64,000 nucleotides of DNA from the NCBI GenBank assembly GCA_030765055.1, contig CM060947.1, forward strand, positions 101,922,381 to 101,986,380, in the 5' to 3' direction. This DNA comes from Mantis religiosa. Taxonomy: Eukaryota; Arthropoda; Insecta; Mantodea; Mantidae. A program made the translations under genes and the position numbers. The notes below the pieces were generated by a model. It did no database searches. It had not been told where the DNA came from and saw only the letters and a list, made by a program, of their open reading frames with translations. Below are positions 43,185-54,715 of this stretch, in pieces. The stretch's first letter is position 1; the number at the start of each line of letters is the position of its first letter.

Positions 43185-43910
43185 CGAGGGTGGGTAAAAA
43201 ATTTAGGCCTCCTAATTTTTTTTCCTTAAATAAGTAAGTTATGTGAAAACTTTGAATTTGGCGCAATTTCTCAAACCTTCTTCTCCAATCCCCTGTAGTA
43301 GTAACTTCCTAAGTCAACAGATGGCAGCACTGCATCCTCTTGTAAAGAGGCTGACATCGACATTCGTATTAGACAGTGTTCTGTGATTGAATTTTTTACT
43401 GCGGAGGGTGAAACGCCAATTCGCATTCGCGAAAGGCTAAAAACTGTGTATGGTGATGCAACGATGGATGTCAGCACTGTTAGACGATGGGTTCGTCGCT
43501 GTAACGAAGCTGAAGGGCAAACACCATTGGCAGATGAAAAGCGAAGCGGCAGGCCGGTGACTGCAGTGACTCCATGCAACAATCAGCGAGTCGATGACAT
43601 CATTCGTGGTGATTGCCGGGTAACAACAGATGAATTGTGTCACATTACCTCCCTTAGTAAAGGCAGTGTGATGACGATTATTCAACAACTGGGTTACTCA
43701 AAAGTTTGTTCATGTTGACTACCAAGAATGTTATCCACCCAAAACAAAGAGACAAGGAAAACAATAGCCTCGGAAAACTTGCAGCTCTTCAATTTGGAGG
43801 GAGAGGAGATTCTGGGGAAAAAAATTTACTGGAGACGAAACGTGGGTTCATTTCTTTGAACCTGAATCAAAGATGCAGTCAATGGAATGGCATCACACAG
43901 CTTGGGTTGC
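43185..43910 (+). mobile_element. Mariner element, family A (copy 2, 3'-truncated)
   Basis: The left TIR CGAGGGTGGGTAAAAAATTT follows a TA (43183-43184). The sequence matches the 17829 copy to about 43910, where it is replaced by SINE sequence. The right half and right TIR are missing. Confidence 0.9.
43383..43908 (+). pseudogene. Mariner transposase (family A), N-terminal part
   Basis: The HTH region (RRWVRRCNEAE, SGRP linker) is open from 43383 to 43718. The first TGA interrupts at the CSRWVP position. A later frame has GDETWVHFFEPESKMQSMEW, so the first catalytic Asp is present. This is the stretch lost in the other copy. Everything after HTAWVAV is gone. Confidence 0.88.
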
Positions 43911-44030
43911 CGTGATACTGACCACATCTCCTCCCCATATCGTTTGGATGATCGCCTATCTCTGCCGGCTTGAGGCCAGTAGTCCGGTTGGCAGGCACTT
44001 GCTAGCTTGTAGGCTATGATGCCATGGGTT
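43911..44030 (+). mobile_element. SINE family S4, 3' fragment
   Basis: CTGACCACATCTCCTCCCCA and TTGAGGCCAGTAG match the last part of the S4 SINE at 44178-44500 (ATCACATCTCCTCCCCGTAT, GTGAGGCCGGCAG). Its 5' part is absent, and it directly abuts the truncated mariner. Confidence 0.75.
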
Positions 44031-44177
44031 ACGCTTTTAATATGTAGGAAAACTGGCTTTGAACATATGGTGATTTTACTCAAAAGAAAAGCCTTCCAAA
44101 TTAAAAATATTGCACCAAAATGAAGAAGAGGTTGTCATAAACGTTCATGTTTTACGCAGTGGTAAATACACCTCATT

Positions 44178-44505
44178 GTTGTGCGCCGTGGTGTAGCGGG
44201 CTAAGTCAGCATGCCTTTGTCCCTGGCCACGGAAAGCGGCCCGGGTTCGATCCCATCCATGGGGGTTGCGGATTTTATGTCTGGGGTATAGGACCGGTGC
44301 CGACTCAGCATCGTGAGGATAATGAGGAGCTTACGCTAGGTAAGCGGACCTGGTTAAGAAAAGCAACATTCCGGTTAGGGGATGCCGAAATGCTGATCAC
44401 ATCTCCTCCCCGTATCGGATGGATGATCACCCACCTCTGCCGTGAGGCCGGCAGTTGGGTTTGTAGGCCTTGGCCCTGTTAGGGCAGTCGCTCCAGTGGT
44501 TAACT
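44178..44505 (+). mobile_element. tRNA-derived SINE, family S4
   Basis: The head has GTGTAGCGGGCTAAGTCAGC (A box) and GCCCGGGTTCGATCCC (B box). The body is GC-rich and contains CATTCCGGTTAGGGGATGCC. It ends about CAGTCGCTCCAGTGG. The 111-codon frame across it is not a gene. Confidence 0.8.
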
Positions 44506-45410
44506 TAAATACATCTCATTGCCTCTTTATATAAGAGAATATTTTTACCTGATATACATATCACTCCTAATCGAGGATAACCAAAATATGTTGTCACTTG
44601 TCACCCGTACTTCGGAATCATGAGTGCAAATACTTAACATCTACCAGAGAGTAATTAGTTTCACAAAACATTGTCACATGCACAGACTTCGGATGAAAAT
44701 CGCAATATCAACTTACATATAAAATATACGAAATCCATTACAGTATCAGGTACGAAAACCAAGATATTATTGATCCAAATACGTTAAAGTTAAACCTATA
44801 TTTTACACAAAGTAGTCAAAGTATCGTATGTTGGAGGTTTTCCAGTCATTCCCACAACGGACAAAAATATCTCATCAACCTAAAATTTCCATGAGGCACA
44901 TTCTACCAGTAACCTGATTATTAGTTACCGAACTTTTCCCTGGGGCAGTGATGTGAGGAAAACAAACACGTCTGGAGAGTGCAGCTTAATGGAGGGTAAA
45001 TGTTCTTAAGATTTGAACACATGATGGACTGCACCAAAATGTTACGTTTATTTCAGTCCAATTATGAAAATCACAAGAGAACTCTGTGCTTTCTGATAAG
45101 GAAAATTAACTAAGTCTACTCGTCTACTCATTACAAACGACTTTTTCATATTACAACGGAAATTAGATACATAAGAAAATGTGTTAGTTTATACAATAAT
45201 ATGTGAGGTTAATGTTCAAATTATTCCAATCAAGCCCGATTTCAAAAATGTAATTACAATCAAATAGACGATAAAGTACATATTTAGACCTTCCGTTACA
45301 CTTTCCTCGTGTCATGAGCTATGAAATGATAATAAGTTTCTTACTATTTCCCTCCCTGTCCCTCTAAGACAATCTCATTGCTATTGTTCAGAGAAATTTC
45401 TCTAAATTGG
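44506..45410. other. AT-rich stretch, nothing recognised
   Basis: No domain or repeat recognised. Confidence 0.5.
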
Positions 45411-45414
45411 GTAG

Positions 45415-45600
45415 TCTGGATAGCTCAATTGGTTAGACGCTGGCCTACTGATCCGAAGGTCACAGACTCAAATCTGCCCGAGACCATGGTCCTTAAGCAT
45501 GCTTAGCCCAATGCCAGTAGATTTACTTGCATGTACCAGAACTCCTCGAAACTAAATTCTACACACCAACAACGTTGATATAATTCTGTTAATTGACAAA
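45415..45600 (+). mobile_element. tRNA-derived SINE, family S5
   Basis: A clear tRNA-like head is present: GTAGTCTGGATAGCTCAATT, GGTTAGACGCTGGCC and GACTCAAATCTGCCC. It continues CATGGTCCTTAAGCATGCTTA and TTTACTTGCATGTACCAGAA, shared with 26105-26245. Confidence 0.75.
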
Positions 45601-46867
45601 AGATTTATTTCGGAACTAGAGGTCAGTTATTGATTATACCTAGAGAAACTCTCTCAAATGCGTTCGTCGTCCAGCTAAATTGGCTCGCGTCAAGTCTTGT
45701 TCCGTGCTGCCCTATGAATAGGCCCAACGAGTGTTTACATTTTCAAAGTATTGTTTATGTTTTTCGTCGTTTTCTTTCTTCTTCGCGGAATACGCGAAAT
45801 GCCCGTTCCTATTTCAAAGATATCTCCTGGATTACCATGGGTCTCTCCTTCCTCCCTACGAGAATTTGTGGCTGCTATGAAAGCTTTAGTTATTCCCATA
45901 TACAGCACATTTTTATCTATTTCTTATTTTATAACAAACATTTAACGAAAAGATTTAAGAAATTAGACTTGTTAGTTAGACTTATAACGGGACACTGTTA
46001 ATTAAAATAACATCTATAAAATATCGTTTTCGGTTTTCTTTTTCCAATCTACATACGCAAGCCTATTGAAAATGAACCTCTGCAAGTAATTCTGAGCAAT
46101 CGTAACATATAACTTATTCAGGAAGTAATGCATTCAAACTCCACTCCATTCAAGGGAGCGTATATTTTTTTTTCTTTTTGCAATTTATATTCGAAATATT
46201 AGTATAAAAATGCAGCAGTGGTCCATTTATATTTTATTAATATAATATTTATATCAGCACTCCATGCCTTTGGGTTTTCTCAGTTCACGAACATTAATGC
46301 TATTATGCTTTCGAATGAACATAATAAACACATAAAATGTTTATATAAATATTTAGTACAGCAGAATAAATATAATCCTATTAAAATGAGAGCATTTAAT
46401 ATAATAAATAAAGTATATCTATTCATTCCGTATTATGATTATATTGAAAACGTACATTTGTATTTTAAGAACTTCCAGAATATTTTGCATTTATTTAAAC
46501 AAAATACATTTAATTATTCATTTATGATGCGCATATAGTATTTATCCCATCTCCATTCTTTCTCTTTCTCTCTCTCCTCATACACACTCACATAGTTCTT
46601 AAAATCATTTCTTTGGGCTCAGATGCCTAAAAATATATCATTACGTGACATTTTTCGTTTTAATGCAGTACTCCTTTAATACTCTAATGTTAAGTAGTAA
46701 ATAAATTAATAAAAAATATTTATTTATAAAATTAAAGATATACGCACATTTTTTTAAAATAATATTTCAATTGACACTTCAATTCTATAAATCCTCTGTT
46801 TGGCCATGATGCTTTAATTCTATGTTCGATGATGGTAGAGGTCACAGCCATCATGTCCTCATTATGA
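45601..46867. other. AT-rich stretch, nothing recognised
   Basis: A 123-codon frame (45630-46001) and a 106-codon frame (46218-46538) are open, but I recognise no family. The second has extreme A/T codon bias and is probably chance. Confidence 0.4.
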
Positions 46868-47312
46868 AAGGGTAGAGCCAGACTGAAAAATTCAATGCCA
46901 TAGCCGGGATTTGATATTTTAGTCTGGCTCTACCCTTTCATAGTGTGTCCTACACACGGCTAGTGTGAAAGAACAATTAATGTCCATTAATTGTACCTAA
47001 TAGTGGTTAACTATAAAGCCCGGGTCTTAAAGTACTTACAGCATAGTAAGTCGCCATTAAGGTAGTTGTCTTATGTGTTTATGAGAACTCCTAGTGGTTT
47101 ACCGGGAGAAACACGAGTCAGTTGGAGAATTTATTGTAGTGCTGGCACACGTTGGCCATAGTGGCTCATTGGTTTAGAGCGGCTGGATGCAGACCAGAAG
47201 ATCCGTGGTTCAAATCCCGGTTATGGCATTGAATTCTTCAGTCTGGCTCTACTCTTTCATAGAGCGTCCTACACGCGGCTAGTGTGAAAGAACCATTAAT
47301 TTCCAAATATTC
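46868..47312 (+). mobile_element. Dimeric tRNA-related SINE, family S2 (copy 2)
   Basis: A short hairpin at 46871-46935 (GGTAGAGCCAGACTGAAAAA against its inverse) replaces the left head. The middle segment (AAAGCCCGGGTCTTAAAGTA, CTCCTAGTGGTTTACCGGGA) and the right tRNA-like head (GTGGCTCATTGGTTTAGAGC, CGTGGTTCAAATCCCGG) match the S2 copy at 8135. The tail repeats CTACACGCGGCTAGTGTGAA. Confidence 0.75.
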
Positions 47313-48272
47313 CATAATCTAAACAGACACTGCAAGATTCCACTATGAATTCATACTTGTCTCTTCGCGTGTACGTTCACCCACATTCTGAAGCAATGCG
47401 AAATAATTTCCAGGAACTAACCGCCAACTTTACTGCAGTGCACACAATTATCGTTATCTGGACCTGATATAGCAATTCCACTATTTCGAGGCGTTTATAT
47501 TTCCAGGAATCCATTTGCTTTATTGCAATGTTCCCCGCAACTCAATTGAGTGAGTTCGGCCATGAAAACAAAAACAAGGAACGGAACTACATTTCCATAA
47601 GGCAGTAAATTTCTTTATAACGCTTCCGTGACTAGAATTAGATAGCTGGTGGACTTATAAAGATAAAACTAAGTTCACGTGACCCCCTCCCACCTTGGTC
47701 CGTGTGGTATTTTTCCCTTGTTCGTGTTTTCCATTGATTTATTAACCGTATGCTTTATTAGTATAGATAAACTGATACCATGAAACAATGAGTCCCGGTC
47801 AACAGACCTCTGCGGTGAGCCTTAGCTTGTTGCAGTACATGCCCTACAAGGTATGTTGAGCAAGACAAAGGTGTAATGTTTTGTTATTTCTTCAAGAACC
47901 AAAAACTCTTCCCACTTTCGCCTGCGTAAATGTGGCAAACCTGTATATTTTAAAACCAATGATTTCAGTGGAGATTTGGAATCAGGACAGTGACCTAAAA
48001 CCCCATTTTCGAAGTTTACTTAAAACATAGTACTAGTATTATAATCACCTTATTACAAAAATGTATGATATAGGAGCGCATCAAACAAAATTTTACAAGT
48101 AGAAATTCCACAGCCTAACCTGTCATCGTCAGAAACAAATGAATGATGAAAGCAATTCAAAAGGGTATGATTAATGGAAATTTAAAGTAATAGTAATATC
48201 TTGAAAAGATTAATACCACAAAAATGTATTCTACATAATATATTTTAACTAAATCTACAATTTTTGTGCAAT
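47313..48272. other. No recognised gene
   Basis: No domain or repeat recognised. Confidence 0.5.
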
Positions 48273-48274
48273 TA

Positions 48275-49589
48275 CGAGGGATGCTCCATAAAGAATGATC
48301 ACTTTCTCTTTTTTTTTTTTTTTTTTTTGACAACGTACCTCTACTCGCCCTCATAATTTTGATTGTTCTTCTCAAAATAGTCTCCCCTGAATGCGTTGTA
48401 CTTGTCTCAGCGTTTCTGCCAGTCTTCAAAGACATTCTGGAAACCATTTTTTGAGAGATCCTTCAAAATCGCCTCCGCAGCCTTCGCCACTGCTTCTGAT
48501 GATCAATAATGCCTCCCACGAAGGCGTTTCTTTAAGTTAGGGAATAGAAAAAAGTCACATGGGGCTAAAGCCGGACTATAGGGAGGGTGAGGGATGTACT
48601 CCACGTTGATTTTTGCAAGATATTCAGCAACAACATTGGCAATATGCGGCCACGCATTACTGTGGTGCAGCATCTAGCCTGCTTCACGGAAATGTGGTCT
48701 TTTGCTCCTGATATGGACTTGCAATGTCTTCAGGACATCCCTGTAGTATTTTCCAGTTACTGATGTGTGTGCAGGTACAACATGCTGATAAACCATTCCA
48801 TGAATATCAAAGAATGAGATGACCATAACTTTCCCAGCAGAAGCAACTACTTTTTCTTTTTTGGGAGGGGGGGGTTTGGTGATGAAGGAGATTTCCACAC
48901 TGAACTTTGCTGTTTGCTCTCAGGATCAAAATGATATAGCCAAGTTTCATCAGAAGTGATTATGTTTGAAATAAACTCCGGATCTTTCTCTAACATCAAC
49001 TTAACGGCATGCAGACCTGCACGCGAATGTCCTTTTGTTCGGGAATCAACAATCTTGGAACCCATCACGCACAAGCCCATCTCATGTGTAATGTTTCTGT
49101 CACCAAAATGTGGGTGGTACCCAATGCAATGTTCAGTGTTTCAGAAAGTGGTCTTAAGGTAATTCGTGGATCCTCTCTCACAATGGCAGCAGCAGTGTTG
49201 ATGTTTTCTTCTGGAGCACCGGGTCCACCTTCCTTTGAAATTGATGTCTCCCCTCTTCAAACATTTTAAACCACCTTAGAGCTGTGCTGTAGGGAAGAAC
49301 AGACTCTCCATAGGCCTCCTGTAACATTGTATAGACCTCAACTGAAGATTTGTTGAGACGAAAGCAGAATTTCAAAGCCGCATATTGTTCCTAGCGTGTT
49401 ACCTCCATTGCAGTGGTAGGCGATACTGAACATGTCTGAACTTGCCTGGTTCTCACAGGCGGGAACAAGGAGTACAAACAAGGAAACTACTACGGCGTGT
49501 TTGTTTCACATTAAGCTAACAGGATATAATAAGATTGAATTTTAGTATGACCATAAAAGTTATTATCATTCTTTATTGAACAGCCCTCG
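48275..49589 (-). mobile_element. Mariner element, family C (full-length)
   Basis: TIRs CGAGGGATGCTCCATAAAGA and, inverted, CGAGGGCTGTTCAATAAAGA flank 1,315 bp, with TA at 48273-48274 and 49590-49591. The same TIR is found on the shortened copy at 52473. Confidence 0.93.
48341..49408 (-). pseudogene. Mariner transposase (family C), inactivated
   Basis: The start ATG (minus, 49406-49408) is followed by an in-frame TAG at codon 6. The HTH (YSTALRWFKMFEEGRHQ) follows, and a frame change leads to SDETWLYHFDPESKQQSSVW with the first catalytic Asp. The second catalytic Asp is lost (HHDNA-type block reads HHSNAW), and a TAG stands where the family has Trp just before it. The third Asp is kept in APCDFF. 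A final stop interrupts the WQKR segment. It is not functional. Confidence 0.9.
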
Positions 49590-49591
49590 TA

Positions 49592-50204
49592 CGTTTGGCC
49601 AGCACCTATGGCTTGCCAGTATGTAATTTATAGCAACACCAATTGAATTTGTAAAGAATACTTCAGACAATTCCAACAATATTCAAGAAATGTATTTGAC
49701 TATCCAGTAAATACCTCAAACAGTTATTTTAATGCAAATCGTTACAACCATTCTTCAAAAAGAAATTTCCTCAGTTTATGATGGTGTTTTGTGTCGTATC
49801 CTTCGAAGACAAATACACTTAAATGCAAACTGTGGCATGCATCCAACTGTTAAAAACATATTTTCGGTGATACCTTGATATTAATGTATTGTATGAAATA
49901 CGTACTTCCTCTGCCTACTATAAGCAGTTGCTAGAATAACTGAAACAGTTACTTTTGCTTAATGTAACTTCACACAGCTTTTCAAAACTGTTATCGTTTT
50001 CTTGTCAGTTAATTTAGTTCAACTTTGGCCAACAAATCGTTTAGCTCTCTCTGTAATTTCAGTAATGTGAACTAGTTCCACTACTAACTTCGCTTTATTC
50101 CGTGACCTTGTTTACAATGATGCAGTTGCCAACATCAGAATTGGAAAATGCATTTTCGCAAATTATGTATATTTTAAATACTATAATTATAGTTTATGAA
50201 TTAC
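49592..50204. other. No recognised gene
   Basis: No domain or repeat recognised; it may be intron-like sequence of the fragment at 50205-50416. Confidence 0.4.
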
Positions 50205-50416
50205 CTGCTTTTTAATCCAAATGCGGGACACACTTGTTTTACCTACACCACACGCTTCAGCAGTAAGGCGTTGAGTATTTTTTAAATCGAGCTGATTTCT
50301 ATATTCCTCATTGCCCAATTTTTTGAAGAACGTGTACACCTTAAAAATAATACTTCGGGCTTGACTTCACAATAATTGTCTTTTTGACTCGCCACTAAAT
50401 TCACCGCAAGAAGCCA
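50205..50416 (-). pseudogene. N-terminal HTH exon of a transposase-like gene
   Basis: On the minus strand, starting at ATG 50414-50416, the reading is MASCGEFSGESKRQLL, TGA, SQARSIIFKVYTFFKKLGN, ..., TAEACGVGKTSVSRIWIKK. The family of insect IS630/Tc1-like or DDE-endonuclease transposon proteins starts with (L)RSQARxIIxxVYxFFKK...TAEATGVSxxTVxRI. The TGA lies where Arg (CGA) is expected. A GT follows the AAGCAG end, consistent with a splice donor. No catalytic domain is identified nearby. Confidence 0.5.
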
Positions 50417-50466
50417 TTGCCCTTATTCTACTGTTGTGTAAAGATCAACTAAATGATATTGATCAG

Positions 50467-50887
50467 AACTCTCCAGAGTAAATAAACACTTCTTATCCAG
50501 CATTCATTCATAAACACAAGCATACAGCATTCCACAGGCTAACAGGAAATGAAGTGTTTGCTCTTTCTCGAATTTAACACCTTGACTTATTCACAGTAAT
50601 TATTTTATCACGTCATGCAGTAGTTTAAATTTCAGTTCTGAGTAATGAAAAGTATATTTACACACACACCAACCACTTTGAACTCTCTAGAGTAAATAGA
50701 GATTACGAACCATTCATAAACAAGGATATAATGTGACCAGACACGTTCTGCCAGGGCAGCAGGAAATTTATTGTTTCTTCTCGCTCGAATTGGCTTATTC
50801 AAAGTAATTCTTTTATCACGTGATGTCAAATATTTACGTTTCAGTTCTGAGCAATTACAAATATACGTACACGCATACATGCCAACC
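50467..50887 (+). repeat. Diverged tandem duplication, about 210 bp, two copies
   Basis: 50467-50668 and 50678-50887 share CAGGAAAT...TATTTTATCACGT, GTTTCAGTTCTGAG and CATACATGCCAACCA-like blocks in the same order. They are about 70-75% alike by eye. Confidence 0.75.
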
Positions 50888-51246
50888 AATAATGATATTC
50901 ATACAGTGCTTACGTCGCTATTTATTGTTATAATGCAGTGTTTTGTTTATTTGTATTAGAAAAACTATTTGAGCTAAAAATATGGGGTTTTCATGGTTGT
51001 GTTAGATACATTACTCTCTACCTTCCACATGGATCAGTTTTGGCGAAATCTGAATTTTTGTCTTAGCGCGAATAGTATTTCATACAGATTGATAAGGTTG
51101 GCGCTCGTCACACACCACTTAGCGGGAATGCAATACAACACCGCAGGACTCCGATTGGTTGCTCACCTAGTAGTGCTCAAGGACAAACACTTTCCCATTT
51201 GAAACACATAATAGACTGTTTTGCCTTCTCGAGTTAGCTGCTTTAT

Positions 51247-51600
51247 CTCTTTATCTGTCCTCTAAGGTTCTCGTATATATCTTCCCTCACTCGAAGTAGC
51301 ACCTCTCGAAAGAAGCATCTGACAGCTGCGTAGTCGGTCTACCTCTTACTCGGTACTGACTTCTCTGATTCTGCTGTTATGTCTGTTCTCTCATCTTATA
51401 CAGCCTCCCTCACTCGACGTAAAGCTCTCGAAAAAAGCATCTAACAAAGCTGTGTTATCATGTTTACCTCTAATTCGTTCTTCTTTGATAAAATCTGCTT
51501 TGTGTCTCCAATATTTGTCCTCTCATCCTTTTCATATATAGCCTCTTTGGAAACAGACAGCTAACTGGCCTGCGTAGTCAAGCTCACCTTTAATATAATC
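51247..51600 (+). repeat. Degenerate tandem repeat, period about 120-140 bp
   Basis: CCCTCACTCGA at 51284 and 51407 is followed by CTCTCGAAA-AAGCATCT and GTTTACCTCTAA-TCG. A third, worn copy lies near 51541 (GCCTCTTTGG...CTCACCTTTAAT). Confidence 0.65.
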
Positions 51601-52470
51601 GATGTTCAAACACAAAGTAGTATTACATCTAGTTCACATACACAATCATAAAAGTGGTAGAAATGCCAACGACTTCGTGGGATGTTATCCTGATATCCAT
51701 ATATTACTAGAAGTAATCGTTATGGGGACATTTCTGCCAACATACTAAGTTTGGTTTCTAAGAATGCGTATAAATTTTAACTCCTTCTCTTTGAGTTCCC
51801 TAAGCCGAAAGGGAACAGCCATTTCCATTACATTAGCGGATCCTTATAATCCTCTTGTTCTGGAAACTTGTCGCACCCCAAATCACTTTCTACCCCATCT
51901 GTGAGCATCCATGTTCACAGATTAATGCAGAGAATAGCGATATACCCTTAATGTCCTTCACTGCTACGGCTCTTACATCCCTAAGTCATCCACTTTAATT
52001 GCTCTGTAGCAAAAACGAGCTTCTTCAAATCTTGCACAACTTGCTTCTGAATACAAAAGAGCTTTTGAGAAATACGTGCAAGAATTTTATATTCTTGCCG
52101 ATGACAACGTAGCTCCATTCTCTACATATAAAGAAGGTGCTAAAATTGCTTGTTAAGTCTTGAAACTTTGTATGAAACGGCAATAGCCTTGAGTAGTCTT
52201 TTCGGATCATTATGCTTACTCAGCTGAACTGAGCACTCCTTTGAGAAAACTCGTTTTCCAGGCACTAAACTAGTAGAAAAATTAATTTAAAATTGGACAC
52301 ATAAATTAGGTTAGGGATGGCATCTCGGGAAAGTGGTTGCATTTCTTTTGTTTTTGTTTCTTCCCATACCCCTTTGTTAATGCACATACGCTAGAGCAAA
52401 ATAGTCACTTTACATTTTATTTAAATGCAGCAACTTAAGCTCGCTATACTTAAACAGTTGACATTTTAAA
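51601..52470. other. No recognised gene
   Basis: No domain or repeat recognised. Confidence 0.5.
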
Positions 52471-52472
52471 TA

Positions 52473-53373
52473 CGAGGGCTGTTCAATTAAAGAATGATCA
52501 TAATTTCCTTACGGTCATAATTTTTAGCCCTAAAATTCAATCTTATGACATTCTGTTAGCTTAGTGAGAAACAAACACGCCGTAGTAGTTTCATTGTTGG
52601 TACTCCTGGTTCAGACATGATCAGTATCGCCTACCGCTGCAATGGAGGTACCATGCAGTTAAAGTTGATGTTAGAGGAAGGTCTTGAGTTTCTTTTAAAC
52701 GTAATCACTGCTGATGAAAATCGGATACATCATTTTGATCCTGAGAGCAAACAGCAAAGCTCAGTATGGAAATCTCCTTCAACACCAACCCCACCCCACC
52801 CCCAAAAAAAAAAGCAAAACGGTTTCTTCTGCTGGGAAAGTTGTGGTCATCTCATGCTTTGATATTCATGGAATGGTTTATTAGCATGTTGTACCTGCAC
52901 ACACATCAGTAACTGGACAATACTACAGGGATGTCCTGAAAACATTGCAAGTCCATATCAGGCGCAAAAGACCACATTTCCATGAAGCAGGCTGGATGCT
53001 GCACCACGATAATGCGCGGCTGCATATTGCCAATGTTGTTGCTGAATATCTTGCAAAATTCAACGTGAAGTGCATCCCTCACCCTCCGTATAGTCCGGAT
53101 TTAGCCCCATGTGACTTTTTCTATTCCCTAACTTGAAGAAACGCCTTCGCGGAAGGCATTATCCATCATCAGAAGCAGCGATGAAGGCTGCGGAGGCGAT
53201 TTTGAAGGATCTCTCAAAAATGGTTTCCAGAATGTCTTTGAAGACTGGCAGAAACGCTGGGACACGTGCATTGCATTCAGGAAGACTATTTTGAGTAGGA
53301 CCATCAAAATTATGAGGATGAGTAGAGGTACGTTGTCAAAAAAATGCGATCTTTCTTTATTGAACAGCCCTCG
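52473..53373 (+). mobile_element. Mariner element, family C, internally deleted
   Basis: TIRs CGAGGGCTGTTCAATTAAAG and the inverse CGAGGGCTGTTCAATAAAGA, with TA at 52471-52472 and 53374-53375. At 901 bp it lacks about 410 bp relative to the copy at 48275, mainly the HTH-coding part. Confidence 0.92.
52639..53330 (+). pseudogene. Mariner transposase (family C), N-terminal deletion
   Basis: After the start region the frame jumps to MQLKLMLEEGLEF and ITADENRIHHFDPESKQQSS. The first Asp is present, but DETW is changed to DENR. The second Asp is in HHDNARLHIA and the third in SPDLAPCDF, so all three catalytic Asp codons survive, unlike the longer copy. A C/A-rich low-complexity stretch at 52788-52815 and frameshifts separate the pieces. 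Confidence 0.88.
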
Positions 53374-53514
53374 TATAAAGATTGGCACACGCCTGGTTAA
53401 CATATATACTTTATATATGTTATATATACTTTTATATACGTTCTATATATTATTTTAATGTTGGTCAAACTGATAAAATATCAAAAATAAGTTGGAATTT
53501 AATTGTTTTTCTAC

Positions 53515-54045
53515 ATTAGCCATGTATACGGCAAGGTTTGAATAGATAGATTAAATTCTCCAACTGACTCGTATATTTCCGGTAAACCACTAGATCTCAT
53601 ATAAAATGAGATACCACCTTTTGTGGAGACTTAAGCCTCAGGATTCATAATTTAAATGATGCAAATTAATTGTTCTTCCACACCAGGCATGTGTACGGCA
53701 AGGTTTGAATAGATAGTATCAGGGCGAAAATTTCAATGTCGTTGCCGGAATTTGAACTACGATTCTCCCGGTCTCCGTTCCGTTGCTCTTAAATATGCAG
53801 CTACCAACATGAAGAATTTTTCTTCCACAAACCTTGGATTACACACGGCTAGTACGGATGAACAATTAGTTTACATTTCCATGAATTGGTTCACCGGTAA
53901 TAATGCGAGTCAGTTGAAACATTCAATGTCATGCTGGCATGTTGCCATGGTAGGTTAGGGGTTAAGAGCAGCAGAACGGAGACCGTAAACTAATGCTCCA
54001 AATCCTGGTTATGGCATTGATTTTTTCAGTCTGGTATCATCTATA
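53515..54045. mobile_element. Dimeric tRNA-related SINE, family S2 (copy 3)
   Basis: From the left: an inverted middle segment (TCTCCAACTGACTCG, GGTAAACCACTAGATCTC), an inverted head (GCCGGAATTTGAACTACGAT), then a forward part ending in a forward head (GGTAGGTTAGGGGTTAAGAG, CCAAATCCTGGTTATGGCAT) with the TTTTTTCAGTCTGG tail. The order of parts differs from the other copies, and the element is partly palindromic. Confidence 0.65.
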
Positions 54046-54062
54046 TAATAAATAGTTTATAT

Positions 54063-54713
54063 TGTTACGTGTATAGGCTGAATTAGATTTGGAAATTTCG
54101 GTATTCTGTAAAGGGTATTGATCCTAACAGAAATGCATGTCAAACGTAAATTCCGCTGACTGGCAGTCTGTTGGCATAAGGAAATAATTCACAGGTGACC
54201 CAGGCTGGTTCTGCTGATCAAGAGGAAGTAGGTAACAGGCTTAAACATTTCCTCAATAACGCAAAAATGCATGATTTATAGTTAGTGGGAATCGCTGAAT
54301 TGACTTTTTGTAGAACCGCTATTTAAGCCTGGTAAAGTTAGCCCTCAGTGTGAAACGTCGTAGGGATGCCAGAGGGGACTCTATGTCGGTTTATCTGACA
54401 GTGTTTCTACGAATACCATAACCCCCGCCAGACTCAGCAGATTATACTTCTTCGGACCAGCCATACACCCAACACATCACCAATGGTAAGATCTTATTAA
54501 ATTATTATGTCACCAAGTATTACCAAAGCACCCCTGGTCTCTTCTAGACTCAGGAAATACTCTGTATAATTACTAGGTTTCTTTAAATAGAGTTAGTCGG
54601 CTCAGGTTGATTGTTTGATGTTTTATTTTGCTCTACCATCCCTATTGCTACAACCCCAGTTGTAGATTAGGTTTGTAAGTCTTTCCTCCCCCTTACAATC
54701 CTGGTATGCAACA
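54063..54713 (+). mobile_element. Putative 5' LTR of the Gypsy element
   Basis: It begins TGTTACGTGTATAGGCTGA and could end TATGCAACA, so TGTT...AACA ends are mirrored. A TATA-like TATTTAAG is at 54320-54327 and ATTAAA at 54496-54501. The first 350 bp match the minus-strand LTR-like unit at 27449-28170. An alternative end is AACA at 54471-54474. No matching 3' LTR is seen in the window, so the assignment rests on family resemblance and position upstream of gag. Confidence 0.5.
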
Positions 54714-54715
54714 TG

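Noticed and set aside
44147..44482. 111-codon frame
   Set aside because: Covers the S4 SINE, including its pol III boxes.
45630..46001. 123-codon frame as a host gene
   Set aside because: No recognisable domain, low-complexity end and a competing frame on the same strand. Left as unassigned.
54063..54474. Shorter version of the Gypsy LTR ending at AACA 54474
   Set aside because: Kept as an alternative only. The ATTAAA signal at 54496 and the tRNA-like TGG site at 54716 fit the longer form better.
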